A DNA stretch of 45,709 bases, taken from NCBI GenBank assembly GCA_029245125.1, contig JAQWPZ010000002.1:1-45709 (forward strand), in the 5' to 3' direction. Under the pieces are notes generated by a model. That model was not told where the DNA came from. It worked only from the letters and a program-made list of their open reading frames with translations, and made no database searches. Of this stretch, positions 34,589 to 43,922 are shown in pieces (position 1 is the stretch's first letter; every line of letters starts with the position of its first letter). This DNA is from Rubripirellula sp. GTDB taxonomy: Bacteria > Planctomycetota > Planctomycetia > Pirellulales > Pirellulaceae. The position numbers and the translations under genes are program-made.

Positions 34589-34773
34589 CAAGTCTCCGCG
34601 GATTCGTGTTTATGTTGAACAACTTGCTGAGTGGAATTTGCAGCAACTTTGTATCGTATTCGCTGGCCACTCCAAAAATCGTTAATTCAGCTACCGCGGG
34701 TAGTATACTGTCAACGAATCCGCGAACACGCCGGCTGAACCATTGCCGGCCCAGTTTTCCGTCCCGAAATGCC
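34589..34773. promoter_or_regulatory. divergent regulatory region with small palindrome
   Basis: This 185-bp region separates the DUF1080 and PQQ-fusion genes. CTACCGCGGGTAG (34691-34703) is a perfect 5-bp inverted repeat. It abuts TATACT (34704-34709), a -10-like hexamer that reads the same way on the opposite strand. No good -35 was found at a standard distance. A shared operator is an inference. Confidence 0.3.
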
Positions 34774-37700
34774 ATGCCGATATCGATCCTGAATTACAAC
34801 TCGCCGATCCGACGTCTGTTACTTCCAATCCTCGCTTTTCTGGCTATGACTTGCTGGCCGGCTGGCGACTGGACTGCCGACTGCCGAGCCGATGACTGGC
34901 CGATGTGGCGGTACGATGCGACTCGCAGTGCGGCGTCACCCAATACGATCGCGGATGCTCCTCAACTCGCTTGGTCCATTGATCTGACACCACGCAAGCA
35001 AGCGTGGGACGATCCGTTGAACCTGGATCTCATGACCTACGATCGCGTCTTTGAACCGATTGTGATGGATGGTCGCCTGTTCGTCGGATTCAACGATGCC
35101 GACAAACTCTCCGCCTTCGATACGAACAGCGGTCAAGAACTCTGGTCGTTTTACACGGAGGCTCCCGTTCGCTTACCACCGGTCGGCTGGGAAGGCAAAA
35201 TTTATTTCAGCAGTGATGACGGGTTCCTGTATTGCGTGGATGCGGAACAGGGCAAACTGATCTGGAAATTCAATGGCGCCCCGAGTGCTCAACACGCGAT
35301 TGGCAACCAACGATTCACATCGGCTTGGCCGGCTCGGGGCGGACCGGTCGTCCGTGACGGCGTGGTCTACTTCGCTGGCAGCATTTGGCCATTCATGGGA
35401 ACGTTTGTTTACGCGTTGGATGCTGATCAAGGCGATGTCACCTGGGTCAACGACACCACCGGCTCGCAATACACCAAACAACCCCACAGCGCCCCCTCGT
35501 TTGCAGGCGTCGCTCCACAAGGTGCCTTGGTCGCCACCGAGAACGCCTTGATCGTCCCTGGTGGCAGAAGCGTGCCGGCGGTGTTTGAACGCAGCGATGG
35601 AAAGCTTCGTTATTTTGAAATCAATGCCGGTGGTAAGGGGACCGGCGGTTCATTCGTGACTGCAAACGACAAACATTTTTTTGTCCACACTCGCCGCAAA
35701 GGGACCCGTGCTTTTCGCCTGAAAGATGGCGTCAAGACCGCCTTCATGCCGAGCGAACCGGTTTTGACGGACAAACTCATTTACTCGGCTGAGTCGGATA
35801 AAGAGCGTCCCGTCATTCGCGCGTACAAGGCCGACCAAAGCATCGCCTGGGAACTACCGATCGATGGTCGGGGTGATCTGATCCTCGCCGGAAACAAATT
35901 AGTTGCCGCGGGTGATTCGGCGATCACGATCGTGGGCCTTGCGGCCAATGGAGCGTCACCGAAAGTCCTCGACACGATTGAACTGCAGGATGTGTCGATC
36001 CAAAGATTGATCGTCGCTGACCAAAAACTATTTGCGGTCAGTCTGGATGGTCGACTGATGGCATTCGGGAACGGCCCCGCCACAACCAACGTGAACCGCT
36101 CGCCCGCCAGCACGAAACTCGCTTTCTCTCCAGAATCTTCCGAAGTCGCCAAGACACTGCTGGCAACGGGCGATGCCGAGGGCTACGCGATCTGGCACGG
36201 TTCCTGGCAATCGCCGGGACTTCAAGCAATAGCTGCGAACTCGCCGTTCACTCAGCTTGCGATTGTCAGTCAAGACGCCGGTGATGTGGATCGCATGCGA
36301 CGCGAACTCGACAAAGCGTCGATCTACGGGCGCGTTACAGCGCACCTCAGTCGCGCCGATGCCTTCATGGCTCCTCAGTACGTTGCCAACATGATGTTTG
36401 TCGATATCGATTCACTCGGACCCACGTTCGAAATCAACCAACTCGCCAATCTGTACCAATCGGTCCGCCCCTACGGCGGTGTGATGTGCGTCCTGACACA
36501 ATCCGACCCTGCACAACTAGCCAAGCAGATTACCAACGCAGGTTTGGAACGAGCAACGGTCGAGCAGGCTCCATTCGGAGTGGTCGTCAAACGCGAAGGA
36601 GCCTTGCCCGGTTCCGCCAGTTGGACACATCAATATGGCAGCATTGCAAACACGCTGAAATCAGACGACCGACGAGTCAAACTGCCACTTGGCATCCTTT
36701 GGTTCGGCGGCAGCAGCAACATGGATGTTCTTCCCCGGCACGGCCATGGACCACCGGAACAAGTGATTGGAGGCCGCCTGTTCATCCAAGGAATGAACTC
36801 GATTAGCGCGCGGGATGTTTACACCGGACGCGTCCTCTGGAAACGTGAATTCAAAGATCTGGGAACCTTCGATCTGTACTACGACGACACTTACGAAGAT
36901 GTACCGCTGGACCCCAAGTACAACCAGGTTCATATTCCGGGTGCCAACGCGCGGGGCACGAATTATGTCGCCACCGGAGATCGCGTTTATGTCGTCGAAG
37001 GAAATGTCTGTCATGCTCTCGATCCGGCGACGGGAAAGACATTGAACGATTTCCGCATCCCGACTAACGAATCGGGTGGAGAACCGAGCTGGGGCTATAT
37101 CGGTGTTTACCAAGATGTGTTGGTTGGAGGGGTCGGATTTGCCAAATATGGCCAGCGAAAAGACCTCTCGTTTCCGGCCGACAAGGATCTTAAAAAATCG
37201 CGAGCTGGATTCGGCGCGAAGAGTCTGGACCGGGCCGCCAGCATCGGCTTGATCGGCTTTGATCGACATACAGGTGAGCAACTTTGGCAAGTCGCTGCCA
37301 ATCATAGTTTCTGGCACAACGGAATCGTCGCCGGCGGTGACCAAATTTACTGCCTCGATCGAAATCCTAAAAAGGTCGAGGAAGCGATGCTGCGGCGAGG
37401 TCTGCCACGCCCCGAAACGTACCGCATCGTCGCCTTGAACTATCGCACCGGAAAACCGAATTGGCAGATCACCGAAGGGATCTTTGGAACATGGCTGGGG
37501 TACTCCGAAAAGCACGATGTGCTGTTGCAAGCGGGAGCCAAGGCGAGCGACCGTTTGTACGACGAGGTCGACCGTGGAATGGCAGCTTATTCTGCACGCA
37601 CCGGCGAAACTCGGTGGAAAGATGAACAACGCAAATACGCTGGCCCCTGCATTTTGCATAACGACCTGATCATCACGAATGCCAACTCTTATTCCGACTC

Positions 37701-39165
37701 GGCCGGGGCGTACTTTCTGACCGATGGCAAGCCAAAGCTGGTTGAGAATCCGCTCACCGGCACGCTACAGCCGTGGCGAGTCACCCGTGCCTATGGCTGC
37801 AACAACATCATCGCCAGCGAAAATCTACTGACGTTTCGCTCTGGAGCCGCAGGCTTCTATGACCTGAAATCTCAATCAGGCACAGGCAACCTGGGTGGTT
37901 TCAAATCTGGATGCACGTCCAATTTGGTCGTCGCTGATGGCGTTCTGAATGCGCCCGATTACACCCGCACCTGCAGTTGTGCTTATCAAAACCAAACGTC
38001 ACTGGGATTGGTACACATGCCTGACGTTGAGTTGTGGAGCGTGAATGCGGCAGCGTCGGAACAATCCGTTGGGCAACGCGTCAACCACTTGGGAATCAAC
38101 TTTGGTGCACCGGGCGACCGCCGCGACAAAAATGGATTACTGTGGGTTGAGCATCCAGTGGTAGCAGGTGATTCGCCACCCTTGTGGATCGAATTCAATC
38201 AAGAGGCCGACTTTTTCCAGCGACACTCCTCCACAATGACCGAGAGTGACACGCCATGGATCTTCGCCTCCGGCGCGCGGTCGGTCACCGACATCCGGAT
38301 TAACCTGAATCTGTCAGCATCGTTTGGCGTCACGCAGGGAATCCCTGTTTCGCATGTGGATGACGATGCCGAAGAAAACGAACAAGGTGCGGTCGATCGA
38401 ACCAGCAGCGATCTGGAGTTGTCCGAAGACGACCAAACACAAAATATCGGCATACGCTTCAATGACATCAACCTACCGCCTGATGCGACAATCATTAGCG
38501 CCACCATTCAATTCACCTGTGATGAGCCGTCGCAGGGGCAAACCTCTCTAATCATCGCCGCTGAAAACGTCGGCAATGCTCGCCGATTCAGCGAGGATGA
38601 CCACGACATTTCGTCGCGTCCGCGCACGATGGCGGAAGTCGCCTGGGAACCAGCTGACTGGAAAAAGAAACACGAATCGGGACCCAACCAACAAACGCCT
38701 GACCTGAAAGCGTTGATCCAAGAAGTGATCGATCGACCAGACTGGAAATCGGGCGGTTCAATCTGCTTTCTGATCACCGGCACTGGAAAACGCGTCGCCG
38801 TTTCCGGTACATCAGCCGCAAAGAAAGCACCCAAGTTGCTGATCGAAACGAAACGCCCCCCGCGGAATACCACAACACCAGCCGAACGTTACGATCTTGA
38901 TCTGTACTTCACCGCAGCTGATCCACAGCCTCGAGAACCAATCGTGTTTGACTTATTGATCGGCGACAAAATCGCTGCCAAGAACGTCACGCTGCAGCCG
39001 AGTGATCAGAGTCAGCGATTCAAGGTTCAACATCTATCCGACATCGCGATCGCTGATGAACTGCAGCTGCAAATCGTGCCGCAACAAGGCAAACCTGCTG
39101 TTTCAGGAATTTCCATCGTTCGCAGTCCAGATGAACCACCGGCATCACCGTCACCAGAGCAATAA
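34774..39165 (+). CDS. large PQQ-like beta-propeller fusion protein
   Basis: This 1463-residue exported protein has a signal peptide (PIRRLLLPILAFLAMTCW, cleavage near residue 38). Several blocks follow. Residues about 44-460 are a first eight-bladed-type PQQ propeller (repeats such as FDTNSGQELWSFYTEAP, VDAEQGKLIWKFNG). Residues about 470-620 look like a Rossmann-like segment resembling an SAM-dependent methyltransferase fold without a clear catalytic motif. A second PQQ propeller follows (about 640-1120; DVYTGRVLWKREF, HALDPATGKTL, RHTGEQLWQVAA). Near residues 1180-1360 a DNRLRE/CBM-like beta domain is present (EENEQGAVDRTSSDLELSED). No PQQ-dependent active site is identifiable, so the propellers may be structural. 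ATG 34774 is chosen at the signal peptide; the frame extends 56 residues further upstream. Confidence 0.88.
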   Translation: MPISILNYNSPIRRLLLPILAFLAMTCWPAGDWTADCRADDWPMWRYDATRSAASPNTIADAPQLAWSIDLTPRKQAWDDPLNLDLMTYDRVFEPIVMDGRLFVGFNDADKLSAFDTNSGQELWSFYTEAPVRLPPVGWEGKIYFSSDDGFLYCVDAEQGKLIWKFNGAPSAQHAIGNQRFTSAWPARGGPVVRDGVVYFAGSIWPFMGTFVYALDADQGDVTWVNDTTGSQYTKQPHSAPSFAGVAPQGALVATENALIVPGGRSVPAVFERSDGKLRYFEINAGGKGTGGSFVTANDKHFFVHTRRKGTRAFRLKDGVKTAFMPSEPVLTDKLIYSAESDKERPVIRAYKADQSIAWELPIDGRGDLILAGNKLVAAGDSAITIVGLAANGASPKVLDTIELQDVSIQRLIVADQKLFAVSLDGRLMAFGNGPATTNVNRSPASTKLAFSPESSEVAKTLLATGDAEGYAIWHGSWQSPGLQAIAANSPFTQLAIVSQDAGDVDRMRRELDKASIYGRVTAHLSRADAFMAPQYVANMMFVDIDSLGPTFEINQLANLYQSVRPYGGVMCVLTQSDPAQLAKQITNAGLERATVEQAPFGVVVKREGALPGSASWTHQYGSIANTLKSDDRRVKLPLGILWFGGSSNMDVLPRHGHGPPEQVIGGRLFIQGMNSISARDVYTGRVLWKREFKDLGTFDLYYDDTYEDVPLDPKYNQVHIPGANARGTNYVATGDRVYVVEGNVCHALDPATGKTLNDFRIPTNESGGEPSWGYIGVYQDVLVGGVGFAKYGQRKDLSFPADKDLKKSRAGFGAKSLDRAASIGLIGFDRHTGEQLWQVAANHSFWHNGIVAGGDQIYCLDRNPKKVEEAMLRRGLPRPETYRIVALNYRTGKPNWQITEGIFGTWLGYSEKHDVLLQAGAKASDRLYDEVDRGMAAYSARTGETRWKDEQRKYAGPCILHNDLIITNANSYSDSAGAYFLTDGKPKLVENPLTGTLQPWRVTRAYGCNNIIASENLLTFRSGAAGFYDLKSQSGTGNLGGFKSGCTSNLVVADGVLNAPDYTRTCSCAYQNQTSLGLVHMPDVELWSVNAAASEQSVGQRVNHLGINFGAPGDRRDKNGLLWVEHPVVAGDSPPLWIEFNQEADFFQRHSSTMTESDTPWIFASGARSVTDIRINLNLSASFGVTQGIPVSHVDDDAEENEQGAVDRTSSDLELSEDDQTQNIGIRFNDINLPPDATIISATIQFTCDEPSQGQTSLIIAAENVGNARRFSEDDHDISSRPRTMAEVAWEPADWKKKHESGPNQQTPDLKALIQEVIDRPDWKSGGSICFLITGTGKRVAVSGTSAAKKAPKLLIETKRPPRNTTTPAERYDLDLYFTAADPQPREPIVFDLLIGDKIAAKNVTLQPSDQSQRFKVQHLSDIAIADELQLQIVPQQGKPAVSGISIVRSPDEPPASPSPEQ

Positions 39166-39279
39166 CGGTAGGCCTCAGCAAACCTCTTCCCAGCAGGCTG
39201 CGATCCGAGCGTCCATCCGGCCAGTTGATCACAGCGATCCTTCGGGCGGCAGGTAGTTCCCTACGCAGCGATCGCCCTT

Positions 39280-39322
39280 TTGACAGGACTCCCGTTTAAC
39301 AGGACTCCGGTTTGACAGGTTT
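39280..39322. repeat. 16-bp tandem repeat
   Basis: Two 16-bp copies (ttgacaggactcccgt at 39280-39295, ttaacaggactccggt at 39296-39311) and a partial third (ttgacaggttt) follow each other. They lie between the convergent PQQ-fusion and beta-helix genes. Confidence 0.85.
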
Positions 39323-39417
39323 TCAATCGCACATTGAACACAACATGGTCGATGAACGATGCCCGAATCTCGCCTGCGTCCGATTCACTCAACGGCCGCA
39401 TCACCCGCCCTCGATGA

Positions 39418-40587
39418 TCACTTACTTGATGCTCGATGCTCGCCGTTTCCATTGAGCAAGATTTCTCGACACTCGCCAACTTGCTTGACCGCTTCGCCAC
39501 TCATGCGAGAGAACAAGTTTCCTGAGATCACAACTGCTTCGCAATTCTCCAACAGGATGCCGGTCGCCTCATTCGGACTCTCTTCACTGCGACTTGGTTC
39601 ATTTGCGCGGCGTTGCAATGGCTTACCAGTTTCATCATTCCCGATCCACGTGTCACTAAAATTGTTTCCACTCACTGTGATGCTTGCTGATTGGCTTCGG
39701 ATGGCGAGGGCCGCTTTCTTGACGATCGTGAACGTATTGGCTGAAATCGCACAGCCGTGCGCATCTCGCAAATCAATTCCGCCACTGAACTCGTGCGCGA
39801 TCACATTGGCCGACATCGTAATCCCGTAACAATCGCGATCTAAAACGATTGCCCATCCCTGACATTCCTCGATCATATTGCTGGCGATCACTGAGCCGTA
39901 CGTATTCTCGATCACCACACCGTCTCCGAGATGATCATCGAGGTTGTTGCCGCTCATCGTCAGATTGAATGAATCGATGCAGGTTACTCCATCTTCGTTT
40001 TCTTCGAACTGATTCGCTGAAACAATGATGTCGTGACAACCTTCCAAAAAAAGCCCGGACTGTTTGTTGTAGGTCAACAAGCTGTCACTCACGCGGGGAT
40101 CCTCGTAACAGAAATGCAGCCGGATTCCGTCGCCACCGTGATCACTGCTTGTGACGCCTTGAATCTGAATTTCTTCGATGTAGCGAGCCTCAATGCCGTG
40201 GCCGCTCTGCTCGTTTCCAGTTACCCGAAAATTTGCGGCGGTCACCCGCCACAAGCGTTCATCGGCAGGTGTCGCCTGGTCAACGAATTTCGGGTTTTGG
40301 ATCAAGATTGCAGGCAAACTCTCTTGATTCTTATTCACGATATGGGTCGCTGACCCCGAACCTTCGATGCGAGTGTCACCAGTGGAAATCCGCAGTGGCT
40401 CGGTGATTTCATAGGTGCCCGGGGGAATTCGCAAAACACCGCCCGATGCCGGGATTGCATCCGCCGCCGCTTGCAGTGAATCGAAATCACCCGCATCCAC
40501 GATACGATCATTCGCGTGGGCAAAGCCAGTCCGCAAGACGACTAGCAGCATCAAAACCGAAAACCATCGAAAACAGTTAATAGACAT
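39418..40587 (-). CDS. exported right-handed beta-helix repeat protein
   Basis: This 389-residue protein has a signal peptide (MSINCFRWFSVLMLLVVLRTGFAHAND). The parallel beta-helix shows as repeated coils of about 22-24 residues (CHDIIVSANQFEENEDGVTC, NLTMSGNNLDDHLGDGVVI, GSVIASNMIEECQGWAIVL, GITMSANVIAHEFSGGIDL, GCAISANTFTIVKKAALAI). It starts with the pectate-lyase-3-like FDSLQAAADAIPASGGVLRIPPGTYEI. Such proteins usually bind or cleave polysaccharide; no lyase residues can be picked with confidence. ATG 40587 is chosen over a longer frame to 40767 because it begins the signal peptide. Confidence 0.9.
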   Translation of the reverse strand: MSINCFRWFSVLMLLVVLRTGFAHANDRIVDAGDFDSLQAAADAIPASGGVLRIPPGTYEITEPLRISTGDTRIEGSGSATHIVNKNQESLPAILIQNPKFVDQATPADERLWRVTAANFRVTGNEQSGHGIEARYIEEIQIQGVTSSDHGGDGIRLHFCYEDPRVSDSLLTYNKQSGLFLEGCHDIIVSANQFEENEDGVTCIDSFNLTMSGNNLDDHLGDGVVIENTYGSVIASNMIEECQGWAIVLDRDCYGITMSANVIAHEFSGGIDLRDAHGCAISANTFTIVKKAALAIRSQSASITVSGNNFSDTWIGNDETGKPLQRRANEPSRSEESPNEATGILLENCEAVVISGNLFSRMSGEAVKQVGECREILLNGNGEHRASSK

Positions 40588-40948
40588 CGTGAACGACCCT
40601 GGCTGGAGACTATTTTGATCGCCCATCTTACCTCGAACGAATTGATCGCGTCGACTTCTGGCCGACACCTGTTCCGCGGCAATCCGCAGAGTGAGTTTTT
40701 GACAAATCAAATTGTTTTGTCCGTCTCGCCAGACAACATAGATTCGCCGATCAAAAAGAGATCGCACAGAAATGGATAGAAATCAAAGTGTCAGAAACCG
40801 GGTGGCAGCGAGGCTTTCAAATGAACATTCGATGTGCCGGCTGACTGGGCAGAGCAAGTCGCCCCGAGCGGTTGATTACGTTATGCTTGCGTGCACTGCC
40901 GTTTCCCACCCACCCCCTTCCGACGTTTCTTTTAATTGAGGTATCGCG
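40588..40948. other. 361-bp intergenic region, no gene seen
   Basis: This lies between the divergent beta-helix and aldehyde dehydrogenase genes and should hold both promoters. I see no reliable promoter pair and no RNA gene. Confidence 0.55.
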
Positions 40949-42502
40949 ATGTCCGTTGCCACCGAAATCCAATCGATCACTGCCCGTCAATTTGAAACGC
41001 CTGCAAAGTTCACCCAGTTTTGCGAAAACGGGGGCCAACCGCTTGGTGGTTACATCAACGGTGAGCATATCAGTGGTGCCATGAATGCATCGATCGACAC
41101 CGTTGATCCCGGCTCGCTCGAAGTGCTTGCCCGCATTTGCGAAATGGGACAAGAACAAGTCGACGCAGCGGCCGAAGCAGCCCAACGCGCCTTTGTTGGT
41201 AACGGCGTCAGCGGGTGGCGAGACTTCCCGATGGAAGAACGCTGCGAATTGATGATGAAATTGGTGGAACTGTGTGAGCGTGATCGCGACGTGTTGCTGG
41301 CCTGCGAAATTCGCGATGGCGGCAAATTGTCGGAACTGGCGGAAGGTGATTTCGGACAGATTCGCGCTACGGCTGAATACTTTTGCTCGATCGCCCCCCA
41401 ACTAATCCTCGGTGATAGTGCTCACCGAGCGGTGGCAGCCGACACCCAGGGCTTTACCTACCGCGAACCATGGGGCGTGGTTGCCGGAATCATTCCCTGG
41501 AATTATCCGATCGTATTGACTTCCTGGTTCATGTTCCCAGCATTGTTGGCGGGCAACTGCATCCTGATCAAACCGGCCGAGGACACGCCACTCTCCGCTC
41601 TCTACATCGCCAAGTTGGCGGAAGAGGCTGGATTTCCGCCGGGAGTGATCAATGTATTGCCGGGGCGTGGTGAATTGACCGGTCAATTCATCGCTGAGAA
41701 TCCACTGGTCCGATACATTTCGTTTACGGGATCACCCGGCGTCGGCCAACACATCCTGCGAACTTGCGACCGGCATGGAACACGAATGAAGCGTGAGATG
41801 GGTGGTAACGGCTCAGCAATCGTCTTAGAGGATGCTGATCCGGCCGTTGTTGCCCGCAAGATTGGTCGTCACACCAATCAACACTTCGGCCAAACCTGTT
41901 GCACGATTCATCGCATCTTTGTCGATCAGAAAATCGCTGATGATTTCATCGATGCTCAGCGTGATTTCTTTCGCAGCTTGAAAATCGGCTATCAAGCGGA
42001 TGCCGGCACTCAATTGGGGGCCGTGATCAACGCAACACAGCGCTCACGAATCCTGACAGCTCAACAACAAGCGACCGCCCGCGGTGGCCAACCACTCGTC
42101 GAAGGGGGACCGGCGGAGGTCGCTGGAAAAGAGGGATACTACGTTCGGCCGGCGCTCTACCAAACTCAGCCTGAGGTGGCCTGCAATCCCGATGAAGTCT
42201 TCCACTGCTTCGCCACAATCTGTCCCGTATCCTCTGCCGAGCAGGCTCTGCAATTGGCGAACAGTTCACCGTACGGCCTGGGAGCCAGCGTCTGGACCAA
42301 AGACACCCAACGCGGAATCGATTTGGCGAAACAATTCCGTGATGGCACCGCCCAAGTCAATTGCCACAACATGATCGCCTACGGATTGCCCTATTCGGGG
42401 CAAGGGATTTCCGGCGGACCGGGTGCGGGCGTCAACTGCGAAGAGACGCTGACCGATTACACCCAAGTCAAGGCGGTTTACGTCGCGGATTACCCAGGGT
42501 AA
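40949..42502 (+). CDS. aldehyde dehydrogenase (betaine-aldehyde-DH-like)
   Basis: This 517-residue NAD(P)-dependent aldehyde dehydrogenase oxidises an aldehyde to the acid. Motifs are PWNYP (N185, oxyanion), GFPPGVINVLPGRGE, FTGSPGVGQHIL (NAD loop) and REMGG (E283, general base). The nucleophile motif is FGQTCCTIHR, where Cys317 follows the PROSITE spacing, and PEVACNPDEVFHCFATI and GTAQVNCHN come later. Length is normal. ATG 40949 follows GAGGT. The two downstream genes on the same strand (MDR oxidoreductase 186 bp on, ligase 175 bp after that) suggest a joint role in aldehyde or acid use, though the gaps allow separate promoters. The substrate is unknown. Confidence 0.95.
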   Translation: MSVATEIQSITARQFETPAKFTQFCENGGQPLGGYINGEHISGAMNASIDTVDPGSLEVLARICEMGQEQVDAAAEAAQRAFVGNGVSGWRDFPMEERCELMMKLVELCERDRDVLLACEIRDGGKLSELAEGDFGQIRATAEYFCSIAPQLILGDSAHRAVAADTQGFTYREPWGVVAGIIPWNYPIVLTSWFMFPALLAGNCILIKPAEDTPLSALYIAKLAEEAGFPPGVINVLPGRGELTGQFIAENPLVRYISFTGSPGVGQHILRTCDRHGTRMKREMGGNGSAIVLEDADPAVVARKIGRHTNQHFGQTCCTIHRIFVDQKIADDFIDAQRDFFRSLKIGYQADAGTQLGAVINATQRSRILTAQQQATARGGQPLVEGGPAEVAGKEGYYVRPALYQTQPEVACNPDEVFHCFATICPVSSAEQALQLANSSPYGLGASVWTKDTQRGIDLAKQFRDGTAQVNCHNMIAYGLPYSGQGISGGPGAGVNCEETLTDYTQVKAVYVADYPG

Positions 42503-42688
42503 CTTGCCAGCCTGGGCGGTTCGTCCTGCCGAATTCTCCACGCGATATGATCCTGTTGGAGCCATATCTCGGAATCTTCACTCGCCGTCGCGATGGAGGG
42601 CAATCGCGGCAGGACGGATCTTGGATTCGCGCAGCAGCGGGCCTGATGCCTCCTCTAAATTCAATTGCAGGATGGGATGAACGGAAGG

Positions 42689-43747
42689 ATGCGAGCGGTA
42701 CAGTGTCATCGATATGCTGGATTTGATCAGCACGACAAACCACTACCCAAACCAGACCCACTGAGTGAAGTTTTATCGCTTGACGAACTGCCGGCACCGC
42801 AGTGCGAAGCAGGATCCGTCTTGATCGATGTGCATTACACGGGCGTGCAATTCCCCGATGCATTTCAGGCACAGGGTTTCTATCAGGAACGGCCTCCCGT
42901 CCCTTACATCCCTGCCGTTGATGTCAGCGGTGTCATCCGTGAAGTTGGCGAGGGTGTTTCGAACTTTCAATGTGGCGATCGCGTGATTGCGAAATTGCCG
43001 ATCGGAGGCTTGGCAGAAATCGCGAAAGCACCGGCTGAATCGGTATGGCAAGCTCCCGAAGGAATTGATCTCTCCGCCTGCGCCAACCTCAGCCGCAACT
43101 ACGTTTCCGCTTATCACTCGCTCAAAGTGGTCGGCGAGATTTCGGCAGGCGGATTGGTCCTCATCGATGGCGCATCGGGAGGCGTTGGTATGGCAGCGGT
43201 CGAGCTCGCCAAAGCGATGGGAGCGAAAGTCATTGCGGGAGTCAGCTCAGAAGAGAAAGCAGACTTTCCCCGACAAGCCGGGGCGGATGTCGTGCTCTGC
43301 TACGGTCACGACAGAGCAAGCTTTCGAGACTTCAAAGCGAAGGCCAACGAAGCGGCCGCTGACCTCGGACACCCCGCCGGCGTGGACGCCGTTATCGATA
43401 TGGTTCAAGGTGAATTATTCGAGGCAGCATTGGTTTCCACCGTGCGACCACTGGGAAAACTTGTTTTGGTTGGATTCACTGCCGGGCAAAAACCGATTCG
43501 GCCAGGCATGCTGCTGATCAAACAGGCCGCAGCAGTCGGCAGTTTGTGGGCGGAATGGGCAAAACTTTATCCCACACAACATCGCCAAAACGTTCAAGAG
43601 ATTCTCGCTTTCCTGGCCAAAGGAGCTGTTCAACCACGAGTCGATCGGACTTTTGCATTGGATGACTTCTTGCAAGCGTTCGAACTGTTCGAACAAAATC
43701 GCGGTCGTGGGAACACCGTCGTCCGCATCAAGAGTGAAGCCGATTGA
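42689..43747 (+). CDS. NADPH:quinone oxidoreductase-like MDR protein
   Basis: This 352-residue medium-chain reductase has the GroES-like N-terminal domain (VHYTGVQFPDAFQAQGFYQ, PYIPAVDVSGVIREVG) and a Rossmann domain with GASGGVG (161-167). Later motifs are FEAALVSTVRPLGKLVLVGF and the C-terminal FALDDFLQAFELFEQNRGRGNTVVRI. The zinc-binding cysteines of alcohol dehydrogenases are absent, pointing to quinone or enoyl-type reductase activity. Alternative starts are ATG 42677 and TTG 42665; 42689 is preferred because typical homologues begin MRAVQCH. It follows the aldehyde dehydrogenase gene. Confidence 0.92.
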   Translation: MRAVQCHRYAGFDQHDKPLPKPDPLSEVLSLDELPAPQCEAGSVLIDVHYTGVQFPDAFQAQGFYQERPPVPYIPAVDVSGVIREVGEGVSNFQCGDRVIAKLPIGGLAEIAKAPAESVWQAPEGIDLSACANLSRNYVSAYHSLKVVGEISAGGLVLIDGASGGVGMAAVELAKAMGAKVIAGVSSEEKADFPRQAGADVVLCYGHDRASFRDFKAKANEAAADLGHPAGVDAVIDMVQGELFEAALVSTVRPLGKLVLVGFTAGQKPIRPGMLLIKQAAAVGSLWAEWAKLYPTQHRQNVQEILAFLAKGAVQPRVDRTFALDDFLQAFELFEQNRGRGNTVVRIKSEAD

Positions 43748-43922
43748 TGGCGTCATCCGAAGACGGTACTCCCGAGTCGGGACTCTGCTTGCCCCAGACC
43801 GCAACGATCGATTCCCTGCGGCACCAAAATCTTGCCGAAACCGGAATCTTGCTGAATCCCGATCCTTCATTCCACCATTTCGAAATCGAATCTCTCAACG
43901 ACCACGAGAGAGTCTTTCCATC

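Noticed and set aside
36661..37659. A 332-codon antisense ORF inside the PQQ fusion gene
   Set aside because: It is an opposite-strand shadow of a well-supported coding sequence, with no recognisable domain or signal.
40817..41401. A 194-codon antisense ORF overlapping the aldehyde dehydrogenase
   Set aside because: The plus-strand gene has full catalytic motifs; the antisense frame has none.
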